From positions 186,001 to 250,000 of the forward strand of contig JAIVFI010000020.1 in NCBI GenBank assembly GCA_025558095.1: DNA of 64,000 nt, in the 5' to 3' direction. Each line of letters opens with the position of its first letter. The stretch's first letter is position 1. The stretch comes from Hyaloraphidium curvatum. Its lineage: Eukaryota > Monoblepharomycota > Hyaloraphidiomycetes > Hyaloraphidiales > Hyaloraphidiaceae. The position numbers and the translations under genes were made by a program. This document shows, one piece after another, positions 50,132 through 60,608 of this stretch. Below the pieces are notes generated by a model. It had not been told where the DNA came from. It saw only the letters and a program-made list of their open reading frames with translations, and did no database searches.

Positions 50132-51481
50132 TCACTCGGTCGATTCCTCCGCGGCCGCCTCCGAGATCGCGGTGACCTGCTCGGCGACGTCGCGGATGGC
50201 ACCGCGCACGTCCTCGGCGGTCTTGGCGGTGGAAAGCTTCGCGGAGGCTTCGTCGAGGGCCCCGGCCATGGAGATGTTCATCGCTGAAGGATGAGGTTAG
50301 ACCGCGCAGGAAAAGGCCAGCCCGCAGCACTGCCTACCGGCGCTGGTGACCAGCTCCTCCGCGCCCTCCCTCAGCTCCGCCGCCTCCTCCTGGATCTCGT
50401 TCGACGCCTCGAGCTGCTCCGTGCCCTCCTCGAGCTCCTGCTCGCCGAGGCTGCTGAGCTTGCTGGCCGTGGTCTGGGCGGCCTTGGCCATGGCGCGCGA
50501 GGAAACGGAGGAGAGGATCTGGTCGCGGCCCATGCCGATGAGCATCTGCGACCGGGTCTCGAAGAAGTTCTTTGTGGAGAAACGAGGTCAGTAGTGGCAC
50601 TATGACGGCAGCGCAATCCAAACCTTGAGGTAGGGAGCGTCGAGGGTGTCGATCACGCCCCTGAGCGCCGCCATCTCGCCGCCGATCCTGGCCAGCGCGA
50701 GGCCGTGCTCGGTGTCCTCGGCGCCGACCATCCCAAACACCTCGGCCAGCATGCCGACGTTGCGCGAGGCCGCGAGCAGCTGGGCTCCTTCTTCGATGTC
50801 GGTGATGCCGGCCTGCGCCATGGCCTCGGCCAGCCTCTCGGACCGCTCGGCCATGATCGCCGCGGCGGAAGCAGCCTGGAAGTCGAGCTTGGCCTCGCTC
50901 TCGGCGTCGTTCGCGGCGTCGGTGGCCAGGCCGGCGGCCTCGCGGGCGACGCTGCGGACGAACTCTTCGTGCTCGATATCATGGTCGTGGTCGTGGTCTC
51001 CGTGGTCGTGCGAGTGTCCTCCGTGTCCGCCGTGGGAATGATCGTGTCCGCCTCCTGATTGTCGAACGACGGTGGGGGAACATGTCAGATCAGACGACGC
51101 GAGCCACAAGAGGACGTCAGATCACGCAATCAATGCCGCGAAACGCGTGGAACGCACCCCTGTGGCCCCTCCCCCCGCGCCCGCGGCCCCTCCTCTGGGC
51201 GGGACCCCCGCGCGGCGGACCCATGCCGGGCACGAAGGGCGGCGGCATCCCGAAGCCGGGCGGCAGCGACGGCATGCCGTACATCATCATGCCGGGGGGC
51301 GCGCCGTAACCGGGCGGGAACTGCATGTACGCTGATGTCCGGAGAGGGCGCGTCAGCGAGGCAGCGAAACTCCGGCGGGCCGGCGCGCACCCTGCGGCGG
51401 CATCCCCATGCCGGGCGGCATCATCGGCGGCGGACCGGGGCGCGGAGGGCGCGGCTGGCCAGGGCGAGGCGGCGCGGACAT
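50132..51481 (-). CDS. helical protein with Pro/Gly/Met-rich head and His-rich linker, unknown family
   Basis: Five exons (51481-51391, 51331-51158, 51054-50624, 50569-50338, 50283-50132), 359 residues, all phases consistent; introns 54-103 bp. Residues 1-85 are Pro/Gly/Met-rich, ending in an Arg/Gly patch (GGPAQRRGRGRGGRGHRGG). Next is a His/Asp/Gly run (HDHSHGGHGG, HSHDHGDHDHDHDIEHEEF), a classic metal-binding composition. The last 250 residues are Ala/Glu-rich helices (for example AGLATDAANDAESEAKLDFQ and ASKLSSLGEQELEEGTEQLE), likely a coiled-coil bundle, ending EESTE. No enzyme motif or transmembrane segment was found. Metal binding is plausible from composition only; the helical part has the feel of an apolipoprotein- or chemoreceptor-like bundle. 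Confidence 0.65.
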
Positions 51482-51673
51482 CGGAGGGAGTTCGGGATGA
51501 GATGAGTCGTTGCTTGCGACCACGCGGGTGGCAGTCCCGTCCCTGAGCCCGGGACGAAGCCCCGACGACCCTGATCGACCCCCGGCCATCAGACTGATGA
51601 AGCACCGGATGCATTCAAATCAGATCTATACGGTCACGCTCTCATCCACCCCGGCTCGCACACCAGCTCACAT

Positions 51674-52018
51674 TCAGCCCTGATGATGTTTGAGCTCCAC
51701 CTCGACAAACTTGATGTCGCCGTCGAATCCATCGTCCGCGGCGCGTCTGACCTCGTGTTCGACGCCCACTTGCCGCGTGTACGCGACGCCGGGGTTCAGT
51801 TGGAAGGTGGAGAGCACCGGAACGCCGTCAGCCCCCTTGTTCAGGACTTGGAGAGTCCCGGCGGTGATAGGCACGACAACGAATTCCATGCCGTGTCGGT
51901 GCCATCCCGTCGTCGTTCCGGGCGGGAACTGCCACTCCGTCACTTTGACCAGATCATTCTCCAGCCGTAGAACGGCGCGAGCGGTCGTCTCGTGGGAAAT
52001 CGAGATTGGGTCCGACAT
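51674..52018 (-). CDS. small cupin-fold protein
   Basis: 114 residues from the ATG at 52018, no intron. Cupin motif 1 is visible as PPGTTTGWHRHGMEFVVVPI, which gives the paired His and Glu metal ligands (H-x-H and E); motif 2 lies near GVEHEVRRAADDGF, with the final His ligand. Single-domain cupins of this size are usually metal-dependent dioxygenases or sugar/small-molecule binding proteins; no more precise role can be given. The upstream 430 bp, shared with the divergent kinase gene, hold no other gene. Confidence 0.75.
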   Translation of the reverse strand: MSDPISISHETTARAVLRLENDLVKVTEWQFPPGTTTGWHRHGMEFVVVPITAGTLQVLNKGADGVPVLSTFQLNPGVAYTRQVGVEHEVRRAADDGFDGDIKFVEVELKHHQG

Positions 52019-52450
52019 TCTTCCCGGGGGGCGATGGAACGCGGGTAAACCAAAGATCTGTTCGTGTAAACGTCCGAGCAATGCTCGATGAGGGCGCTGG
52101 CGCGGTTGAGGTTCTTCCGGGAGGGTCGGTGGCACTTTAGGAGAGAGGTAAGTGAGCGACTCCCGCCCGCGGATCCCCAAGCAAACTCCGGCGCCGTTCC
52201 AACGCGGTAGCCAGAGTGCCACCGCTCCGCCACGTCTCTCCGCGCATTGGCCCGCGTGCGTCTCGCGACCCCGCGCGGCCGCCGCATGGCCGCGAGGGTC
52301 TGCTGACCCGGCCCGCGGTGCCGACTCACAAACATTGGAAAGGGCGCCAGGGGGGCGGGGGTCGCGCGCGGATCTGAGCGACCGGACTCCGGCGAAAAGG
52401 ATCAAGCAGACACCGCCGAAGGCCGACCACTGCTGAAGGCCGGGCACGCC

Positions 52451-54142
52451 ATGGCAGGGGCCGCGATTCCCAGCTCGGACTTGGAGGACTGGCGCGAAAT
52501 CGGCGTGGGCTCCTTCGGCCGCGTGTACCGCGTCAACTACCTCGGCACGGACGTGGCATGCAAGGAGTTCGCCGCCGGCACGGACGCGGACCGCAGGCTG
52601 CTCGAGCGCGAGATCGAGCTGCTGCGCGAGTGCCGCCACCCCAACGTGGTGCAGTTCATCGGCGTCTCGGACCACGGCGGGGCCACGGTCATGGTCACCG
52701 AGTTTGTTCCGAACGGGTCCCTCAGGTCGCTGCTTGAGAACCCCGCCGCCGACATACCCTGGCGCCTGCGTGTGGCTTTCGCCCTGGACGTGGCCCGCGG
52801 GGCGACGTACATGAGCAGCAGGGGCATGATCCACCGCGACATCAAGTCGGACAACCTCTTGCTCACGGAGAATCTGCGGGTCAAGATCGCTGACTTTGGC
52901 TTCTCACGCTTCCTCCCCACGACCACGGCCTCGCGCAACGAGCGTCTCTCGTACTGTGGCACCGATGCGACGATGGCACCGGAAATCATCCTCGGCCTGG
53001 ACTTTTTCGACGGGGCGGTGGACGTCTTTTCGTACGGGATCGTGCTCTGCGAGCTGGCCGCGCGCAGGACGGTCGAGCCGGGGGTGTTTGACCGGGTGAT
53101 CCCGGGCTTCGGAATCGACCCAGAGGAGATCAGGACGAGGGCGGCCGAGACCGGAATTGACGCCAGCGGAATTACGGCACCGGAAGCGTTCCTGGAGCTC
53201 GCGGCCCGGTGCACGGACGACGACCCGAAGAAGCGCCCGGCGTGGAAGCAAATCATCTTCCAGCTGGAGCAGGTCGAGAAGCAGCTCAAGCTCGGGGATC
53301 CGGACAACGTCGGGCTGCCCATGAACCGCTTCATGGACGCCGCTTCCTTCCTCTCGCTACTCGGCCCCTCGACGGCATCGCTGGACCTCCAGAGCCTTCG
53401 GTTGGCGCGGAGCAACCAGCCTTCGGCGCTCGAGCTCGGCGGCCTAGACGCAAAAGCGGTGCAGCTGATGCCGAGCCAGGAGACGCTTTCCGTTGACACT
53501 TCGTCGCTCCCGAACTCGAACTCGATCGGCGCGAGCCCGGTCGGCGAGATCAGGGACTCTTTCGAGACCGACAGCGCACGTTCGCCGGTCTCTGCCACCT
53601 TTTCCGCCTCGCCAACGACGCCTTCGCCTGGAAAGAAGCGGTCTTCACTCCCCGACATCCTGTCTCGCATGGTGACGGGCATGCGCGGATCCACCCATCG
53701 CGGGCTGGCGTCCGGATCGCCCGACAACAAGTCCCCGGACCGCACCCGCCCCTCCGTCTCCCGCGCCTCCTCCTCCCCACGTCTCTCTCCCATCCGCGCT
53801 CCGTCGAACAACCTCGTCCCCATCTCCGAAGCGCCCCCGCAGAGCCCCGGCACCCTCGTCGCGCACCGCTTCGCCCCACGCCTCAACATGGTCTCCAACC
53901 GGCGTTGCCAGGTCTGCGTCCAGCCTCTCGCGCTGATGCGCCGTGCGGTCGAATGCGACGGGTGCGGGTTCGTCGCGCACGCCGAGTGCGGGAGGGAGGC
54001 GCCGGCGACGTGCGGGCTTTCGCAGAGCGGGCTGCGCGCGGCGCTGGCGGAGCTGTCGGTGGTCGGGGCGCGGGCGGAGCAGCTCGAGGCGTCCGCGGGC
54101 GGTGACACGGGAGCACATGCCGAGGGTTCTTGGAACCAGTGA
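52451..54142 (+). CDS. TKL-like protein kinase with C-terminal C1-type zinc finger
   Basis: Single exon, 563 residues. Kinase domain at about residues 10-280: Gly loop IGVGSFGRVYRV, VACKEF lysine, catalytic loop MIHRDIKSDNLLL, IADFGFSR, CGTDATMAPEIILG activation end and VFSYGIVLCELA. The RCTDDDPKKRPAWKQI end is typical of tyrosine-kinase-like kinases. A Ser/Pro-rich linker follows. Near the C terminus a C1-like finger has the full ligand series: HRFAPRLNMVSNRRCQVC, then VECDGCGFVAHAECG and a final Cys. C1 fingers bind diacylglycerol/phorbol or act as docking modules; its aromatic rim is only partly conserved, so lipid binding is uncertain. Kinase plus C1 recalls RAF-type or LIM/TES-type TKL members, but with the order reversed compared with RAF. 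Confidence 0.85.
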   Translation: MAGAAIPSSDLEDWREIGVGSFGRVYRVNYLGTDVACKEFAAGTDADRRLLEREIELLRECRHPNVVQFIGVSDHGGATVMVTEFVPNGSLRSLLENPAADIPWRLRVAFALDVARGATYMSSRGMIHRDIKSDNLLLTENLRVKIADFGFSRFLPTTTASRNERLSYCGTDATMAPEIILGLDFFDGAVDVFSYGIVLCELAARRTVEPGVFDRVIPGFGIDPEEIRTRAAETGIDASGITAPEAFLELAARCTDDDPKKRPAWKQIIFQLEQVEKQLKLGDPDNVGLPMNRFMDAASFLSLLGPSTASLDLQSLRLARSNQPSALELGGLDAKAVQLMPSQETLSVDTSSLPNSNSIGASPVGEIRDSFETDSARSPVSATFSASPTTPSPGKKRSSLPDILSRMVTGMRGSTHRGLASGSPDNKSPDRTRPSVSRASSSPRLSPIRAPSNNLVPISEAPPQSPGTLVAHRFAPRLNMVSNRRCQVCVQPLALMRRAVECDGCGFVAHAECGREAPATCGLSQSGLRAALAELSVVGARAEQLEASAGGDTGAHAEGSWNQ

Positions 54143-54319
54143 CTTTTGCGAACAGTCGTGCTCACTCATTCCCGTCGCTCATGTGAGGCACGCTCAAAAA
54201 GTCAAGTTGACGATCTTTCGCTCTCACCCGGACAGTAGCATGTCAGATATCATTGTGGTGTTCATTGTGCGATAGCATTTCTGTACAGCTGAGTCAAGAT
54301 TCAATGATGATGACATCAA

Positions 54320-55750
54320 TCAAGTTCCTTTCAGTTGGACGCCCTCGATGGCCCGCTCCGCCGTCAGCGCCTCCCAGATCCTCTGAGGATCCCACCCCTC
54401 GAACGCGATCCCGTGCACCGTCCGGAAGAGGGGAAAGTCCGCCGCGCTGCCCCTCGCCAGCAGGAACTGGTACACCTGCGCCGCGGTAGAGGTGCCCTGC
54501 AGCTTCTGGCCGTTGAGCAGCTCGTCCTGCAATGCGGTAAAGGTCGCGTTGCGCCGGGAGGTGAACTCGCGGGCGAGGGTGAAGTTGCGGCCCGAGGTGC
54601 AGGAGGTGATCATGTCCTGTTCGCCATGCGCGTTAGCAACGACCATCGCACGAGAGCGGCCAGCACTTACAGCCACGCCGCAGCTCTCGAGCAGGGTCGC
54701 GCTCTTCATGCCACCGTAGTAGCGATCGGCGAAGCGCTTCATCTCGAGCAGACCCAGCCGGATCATCGTTGCCTTGGCGTTACTCCCCATCTTGAGCCCC
54801 TCCACAAAACCGGCCGCGAGGGCAACCACGTTCTTCAGCGCCCCGCACAGCTCGACCCCCTTCAGGTCGTCGATCGAGCTCACACGGAAATAGGTCCCGT
54901 TGTCCAAAAGCGCCATCCACAGCGGGACGTCGGCCGCGCTCGCAGAGTCAAAGCCCAGCGTGGACTCGGTTGGCTGCTCGCGAGCAATCTCGGCGGCTAT
55001 GTTGGCGCCGCTGAGAACAGACACCGAAAGCCGGCGATCCGGTGGGGAAAGCACATTGCGGATGTGCTCCGAAGGCAGTTCGATCTTTGTCGGATCGTGC
55101 AGCGACGAGGGAAGCAGGCCCTTTATCAGGGAGACGGCTTTGACGCGGCCACGGAACGAGGCGGGGTACGCTTCCAAAACCGATTGCACTGTGATGCATG
55201 CCGACTCCAAGAACTCGTGCGGCAGCACGAAGACCAGCATCGTCGCTCCGTTCACCGCCGAAGCCAGGTCAGGATCGGCGACAACGTTAGTGGGCAGCGA
55301 GATACCAGGAAGGTACTTTGGGTTCTCGTGCGTCTCGTTCACGAGCTCCGTGAGCTTCCTCCCCTTGACAATTTCCTCAAAGACCCACATCCGGACCGAG
55401 GATTCGAAGAGGGCAGGGCGCCGGGAGACGTTCGTCGTGATCATCTTCGCGGCGGTTGTGCCCCAGTTTCCCGAGCCAATGACCGCAACGCGTTCCTTGG
55501 AAATGAAGGTGCTCAGACCACGGTGATTGTATAGTTTTCGGTTGTATAGTTTTCGGCCAAGGAAAGTCCGAAAGGCGCGTCTGGGATCGTCCGAACCCCG
55601 GGCCAGTGACGTCTGGCACTGAGTCCTCTGCGACGCTCCGGAGACATGTTTGGGCCACGGAGCACATTGAGGTCGACCAAATGCCGGGATTTGCTGGCAA
55701 TGGTAGAGCAAAGATGGCAGTCTCGCGTGTAGTCGGTGTGGGATGGTCAT
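54320..55750 (-). CDS. NAD-dependent glycerol-3-phosphate dehydrogenase
   Basis: Two exons (55750-54671 and 54616-54320), about 458 residues. NAD-binding turn ERVAVIGSGNWGTTAAKMI, then SLIKGL (catalytic Lys region), SVLSGANIAAEIA, ELCGALKNVVALAAGFVEGL and the C-terminal TSCTSGRNFTLAREF. The intron at 54617-54670 is 54 bp, in frame and stop-free; it is called because it has a perfect GTAAGT donor and a TGCTAAC branch site, and because its removal gives ESCGVADMITSC, matching the family. The enzyme reduces dihydroxyacetone phosphate to glycerol 3-phosphate. The first 85 residues are Arg/Ser-rich without acids, like a mitochondrial presequence, and include a duplicated RKLYN from a 15-bp tandem repeat. 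Confidence 0.88.
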   Translation of the reverse strand: MTIPHRLHARLPSLLYHCQQIPAFGRPQCAPWPKHVSGASQRTQCQTSLARGSDDPRRAFRTFLGRKLYNRKLYNHRGLSTFISKERVAVIGSGNWGTTAAKMITTNVSRRPALFESSVRMWVFEEIVKGRKLTELVNETHENPKYLPGISLPTNVVADPDLASAVNGATMLVFVLPHEFLESACITVQSVLEAYPASFRGRVKAVSLIKGLLPSSLHDPTKIELPSEHIRNVLSPPDRRLSVSVLSGANIAAEIAREQPTESTLGFDSASAADVPLWMALLDNGTYFRVSSIDDLKGVELCGALKNVVALAAGFVEGLKMGSNAKATMIRLGLLEMKRFADRYYGGMKSATLLESCGVAVSAGRSRAMVVANAHGEQDMITSCTSGRNFTLAREFTSRRNATFTALQDELLNGQKLQGTSTAAQVYQFLLARGSAADFPLFRTVHGIAFEGWDPQRIWEALTAERAIEGVQLKGT

Positions 55751-55936
55751 TGTTTGTGTCGGTGTTTACGCTGCCAGCTCCTCCGAATCCGTGGTGGTAA
55801 GTGGACGCGGGAACGCGCCGGCGACCTTTCTCAAGGCCGGGACAACTCGAGTTCGCAATCGTCAGAAAGAAAGGGCACGTAGTCCGCGAGCTCCGCGGCC
55901 GCCTCATGTCGAAAAAGATCATCAAGTTCACGAAGC

Positions 55937-58640
55937 CTACAACTTGGCCTGCGCCGACCCAAGAACCTTCTCCTGAAGCTCTTTCCTCAGCTCTCGCTTC
56001 AATATTTTCATCGATCCGTTCTTGACCTTGGAAGGCGATCGAGGCATGACAACCGCGGCGCATTAAGTCGAGGGTAACACCTACCAATTCTTCAGTTCTG
56101 AAGTCCCAATGAACGGGGATTTTGAACGCTCCAAGCTTCGTCTTGAGCTGCTCCGTAATCTGCTGAGCGAGCTTCGCCTCGCCTTGCGCCAACGCCTCGG
56201 GCTTGACCCTCGCGACGCAGCCGACCTCCTCGCCGAGCACACGGTGCGGGATGCCCACAACTGCGCATTCGACGACGGAGTCGCAGGTCATGAGGGCGGC
56301 TTCGACCTCGGCGCTCTGCGGAACGCAAGAACGGTCAGATGGTACGCAACTCGCAACCGCAACGTAATACTAGCGTAGATATTTTCGCCACCACTGTGCG
56401 CAGCCATGTAGAGCAACGTTGGAGGGCGGAGGGGGAAAGGGCGGGAGGCACGGTAGCACCAGACGAGCCAAGACAGAAAATTAGAGCTCCAGGACCCTCA
56501 GAACGCCCTGCTGACCGTACCGGATCAACATATCCTGGTCGCATCGTAACCGAAGAGCAGACAAACGCAATACACGAGCAGTTAGAGCCTTCAAGTGATG
56601 GGAAACGCTCCAAGGCACCTTGATTCTGTCTTGCATCACCAAGAAACCCTCGTCATCGATCAATCCGGAGTCCCCGGTCTTGATAAAGCCATCCGGCGTG
56701 AAAGTCTTGGCGTTGGCCTGCGTAGAACGAGCGCCGTCGTCACAAAGGAAGTTTCGGTGTCACGAATTGTTGCACAGGCGAAACATGGCGAGAGCAATCA
56801 CCTCAGGCTTCTTGTAGTATCCCTGGATAACGCCGGGGCCGCGAATCCAAATCTCGCCCCTCTGGCCCCGCGGCACTTCCTTGCCGGTCTCTTCGTCGAC
56901 AATCTTGACGTCGAAGAGCGGTCCAGCAACACCGACAGAGTGCGGCTTCCGGAGATAATCCTCTTGCATGTTGAAGACGACGCCTTGGCTGAGCTCGGTC
57001 ATGCCCTGGTACCGCGGCAACCGTCAGCTCAGCCAACGCGTCCAAAAATGTCCTGTACTCGCATACGCATTCACTCCCCCAAAGGCAAATCCAGGTGCAG
57101 GGGTCTTGATTAAAGCCTTGAGCTTGCCCACGATCTCCGGGGCGGCCGGAGCCCCGGAATACCTGATCATGATCAGCTTCAGCATCTTCAGTCGCGTCGT
57201 CACTTTGGGGGACTCACATCATGGTATCGAAGCTTGATATGTCTCTGGTCTTCACGTCAGGGTGCTCCATCATCTGCCAGACAATGGTGGGCACGGCCGT
57301 GATTCCATTGACCTGTCAAAATGTCAGAAGGTGGAGTCCCGGGACCCGCCATCACGCACCTTCTCCTGCTCGATGAGCTTCAAGCCGAGTCCCGGCTCCC
57401 ACTTGTAAATCATCACATACTTGGTCCCTGTAGTGCTTCCGGTGATGACAGGCCTTCGTGGATTGGGGTGACGTTAAGTGCGGAACGCCGATGGCACGAG
57501 CGCAACAAACATACCACAGTCCGGTTCCGTGGAACAGCGGTGCAACCTGGAGGCTCACACGCTGCACGGCTACTGCCGGCGGCTCAGGGATGGCATCACC
57601 GCGTCGAAGGAAGTAGCGAGCCATCACGACCTGCGTGCCAGGAACTCCTTGAAGCCAGCCTTGCTGGCAGATGTAGGCGCCCTTGGGAAGACCCTGTAGA
57701 CATACACGTTAGTAATGTCCAGCGGCTAGCTGGCGGCTTGTTGAAGAACCCCTGGGTGCAATGATGGTAACTCAAGTCAAGACTCCCCTCCGGTTCACAG
57801 GCGGGTCCCCGCACCCACACTGTAGTGCCTGACGTAAAAAGAATCATCAACCCCGACTCTGGTGCGAGCTCCACCCGCGGGACCTCGATGTCCCTCCACT
57901 TGGGGTCGCCGCGCGCCATGAAGCCGTCCCACGTGATGACCGAGCCGCCGTGGGGTGCAGGTTTGAGGGCACGCCCCGACGGCTTGATGACGACGAGAGA
58001 ACGCAGCTGCGACTTGGCGGGATCGAAGAGGTCCGAATAATGAGGTTCCAGCCTCTCGATCCGCTCGGCATCCGCAAAGATGAGCTTGCAGTCGCTGTCG
58101 GTGGCGCAGTACAGCAGCTCGGGGCCCGTGAGCCATGCGTTGATCGGCACAGCAACACATCCCATCGCAACGATGGCCCAGAAGGCTATCATGAACTCTG
58201 GAAAGTTGCGGCTGGCGATGCCGACATGGTCGCCCTTCTTGATACCGTAGACCTGTCGTAACGGATCAATCCCCTGTGATGGCGGATGCTTCGTGTAAAG
58301 TGCACCTTCTGAAGAATGTGGGACACCTGTTGGACGCGCTTGACACCCTCGCCGTAGGTGATCCTCTCGTTCTCCTGGATTGGGCAATGCTTCGTCAACT
58401 CACACACCATGGGGCCGCAACGGATAGACAACCCACGTAGACGAACCACTCCCAAGAGGGATTCACGGCAAGAACCATGTCCCAGAGGACCCGGATGTCC
58501 TTGGGCGCGTGCTTAAACACCCGGAGGCCTTTTCGACCATGGAGGGTCGTTTCGACGATTTCGAACGGGCCACCGGGCTGGCAAAGGAGCCGGTGGCACT
58601 CTTCGTGGCTCAGCACCGCTGGCTTGATTTCCGACGCCAT
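55937..58640 (-). CDS. acyl-CoA synthetase/AMP-dependent ligase (ANL family), 13 exons
   Basis: Exons: 58640-58437, 58374-58306, 58252-57821, 57693-57515, 57453-57360, 57312-57218, 57162-57075, 57005-56802, 56717-56619, 56534-56521, 56393-about 56371, about 56315-56085, 56026-55937; roughly 608 residues. Motifs in order: ENERITYGEGVKRV, AFWAIVAMGCVAVPINAW, ILFTSGTT joined to GLPKGA (P-loop), FHGTGLW, MYSGAPAAPE, GMTELSQG, TGDSGLIDDEGFLVMQDRIK, then a 14-nt exon DMLI leading to GGENIYA, then EVEAAL and KILKREL with the catalytic Lys. The family activates carboxylic acids to acyl-CoA through an acyl-AMP. The layout resembles ACSF2 or 4-coumarate-CoA-ligase relatives; the substrate is unknown. 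The junction after GGENIYA is unresolved: the obvious GTATTA donor leaves the wrong phase. Confidence 0.85.
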
Positions 58641-59028
58641 GTTTCGCCGGGTTAACGGCGGAAATCGGGAATAAGCGCAATGTCTCCCGGGTCTGAGAGC
58701 GATCGGATCGGCGGCCGGCGGCGGATCCGAACTTCCACCGTTTGCGGCAAAGACTGTCGGTAACGGACAGCAATGTACGCAAAGAAGTGGATCGAATACA
58801 TGAAGGAAGATGGCGGGAGAAGGGCAGCTTGCAAGCAGCTCTCGACACTGAAGAGTCGAAACGGCGAAATCGCAAATAGAAGACCTTGCTATCGTTTCCA
58901 CATTATTCATTCTGCTTGTTTTTCTTTGGTCGGTGTGTCGCTGGCATGGGTTCGATTGGGCAGCGGGCGACAGTCGACGGAACTGCTGACTCTGCGGTCC
59001 CACAAGCTCCACCCCGCCCTCCTCAACC

Positions 59029-59982
59029 ATGGCCGAAGGCACTGGTCACACCTACCGTTCCGCGAATGACTCCTCCACGCTGCCGCCTCCGGCCCCACCA
59101 GCGCTGCACCCGGCCCTTGGGCTCTTGCTCGCAAACCGCAGCACCGTCCTCTTCCCCACCCCGAATCCCGGGACGGACGACGTTCTCTGGGTTTCGTCGG
59201 CGGAACTGGAGCGGCGTCTGAACGAGCTTGCCGGCGCGTGCATGGCGGCCCTGGTCCCGCCCGTCCCCGGCACGGCATCGGACATGGGTGTCCCAGATCA
59301 GGCCCTGCTCGCGACCGTCGTCGAAGGATCTCTCGCCCAGCTTCGAAGCTTCGTGGAAATCACCAAAGGCTACGAAAGGCGCATGGCAGAGCTCAGGGAC
59401 GCGCCTTCGTTCGCGACGGACGTTCAGACTGAGGTTCAGAGTCACATGCTGCCCTCACGCCCCCTCGCGCATGGTTCGCCCCAACGGGAGCTGTCGCCTT
59501 CGACCAGCGTAAAGAGCGACACTCGAATGATGACGGAGCAAAGCCCCAGCAGGGCGGAACCCGCGACCAAGCGGCCCAAGAAGGCCCAACCTCTTCCGAT
59601 CGAGCCGGCCGGCCAGCCCTCCTTCTTCGTTCCCCCGATCAAAACCGAAGATCTTACCGCATCCTTCTCTCGCGCCACTCCGCCGAGAAAGAAGGCCGTC
59701 CAGCTTCCGACGCCCCCGAACGACTTTTCCCCAAACGGCGCCCCGTCGCACAAGGCGCACAAGGCTCCGAGGAAGCCCGCGGTGCCGCAGGTCAAGCAGC
59801 AGCCCCCTCTTGCGCCATTCGTCGCTCCCCTTACCGCATTCCCCACGCACATCCAACTGCCGACTGTTCCTGCGACCGGCGCCGAACTGATGGGCACCTT
59901 GGGCGAAGTCGTGACGCCTCGGATCGAAGCGGCAAACGCGATTCTTCAGCTGGAGCGCGATGCTCGTGCAGCGATGCGATGA
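59029..59982 (+). CDS. hypothetical nuclear-type protein, unknown family
   Basis: Single exon, 317 residues. An N-terminal folded-looking segment (about residues 25-125) has two helices (SSAELERRLNELAGACMAAL and AQLRSFVEITKGYERRMAEL). The rest is Pro/Ser/Lys-rich and probably disordered, with two basic clusters that could be nuclear localisation signals (TKRPKKAQ and PPRKKAVQ). It closes with a helical tail (EAANAILQLERDARAAMR). No known domain was recognised. It starts 388 bp from the divergent acyl-CoA synthetase gene. Confidence 0.6.
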   Translation: MAEGTGHTYRSANDSSTLPPPAPPALHPALGLLLANRSTVLFPTPNPGTDDVLWVSSAELERRLNELAGACMAALVPPVPGTASDMGVPDQALLATVVEGSLAQLRSFVEITKGYERRMAELRDAPSFATDVQTEVQSHMLPSRPLAHGSPQRELSPSTSVKSDTRMMTEQSPSRAEPATKRPKKAQPLPIEPAGQPSFFVPPIKTEDLTASFSRATPPRKKAVQLPTPPNDFSPNGAPSHKAHKAPRKPAVPQVKQQPPLAPFVAPLTAFPTHIQLPTVPATGAELMGTLGEVVTPRIEAANAILQLERDARAAMR

Positions 59983-60198
59983 TTTCTCCAGGCTACTACT
60001 GATCGTTGAACAGACTTCTGATCTGCGATGCGGACGGGTTTGACTTTTCCCGGCGAGGCATAGAACGATAGATGTTGTTTGTTCGCACGCTAGGATGGTA
60101 GCTGTGGCTATAGGATACATTAGTCTTTCACTGCACTTCCTTTTCGTGCTCTGTTGTTAGTCCGCTGCCAGTAGTTAGAAATCGGAACAACAACAAAA

Positions 60199-60608
60199 CT
60201 ACAGACCCCCCGGCGTCGCCACTTTCAAAGGCCCTAGTGCGGGCGGTTCGGAAACACCGGGCCCAGGAAACCCGCATGGCCGCTCTCCAAATGTAGCGAC
60301 GCGGCAACCGTTACCGTCGTGGCAGTCCTCAACGCGGAAACCAGCAAGACAGCTCCACCGGCGCCACTGCACCTGCAAAAAAAGCAAACCAACTTTTCCT
60401 ACCTCCGGCGCTACATCGCAGACGACTTCTATATTCAGTGTTGCCTTTTGAACACCTTTTTGAAGAATGGTCCCATCACCAAGCTACAGGTCAAATTCAA
60501 CTCCAGATCCCGCCTTGCCTCTGCTTCCAGCCGCGCCTGCTCCTGTTTCAACGCTCCCAAGTCCGTCTCCATTTGCCGCCAAGTCTGCCCAATCCTTTCC
60601 ACTTCCCT
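60199..60608 (-). CDS. 3' part of a coiled-coil protein gene (5' exons unresolved)
   Basis: Two exons are supported: 60608-60456 and 60372-60199, both phase 0. The first follows a CTCTAG acceptor and encodes a clear coiled coil (REVERIGQTWRQMETDLGAL onward). The second follows a strong polypyrimidine acceptor (GCTTTTTTTGCAG) and ends at a TAG at 60199. Upstream, a GTGAGG donor near 60850 after SVRHYELR is a possible partner exon, but nothing fixes the start. Function unknown. Confidence 0.35.
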
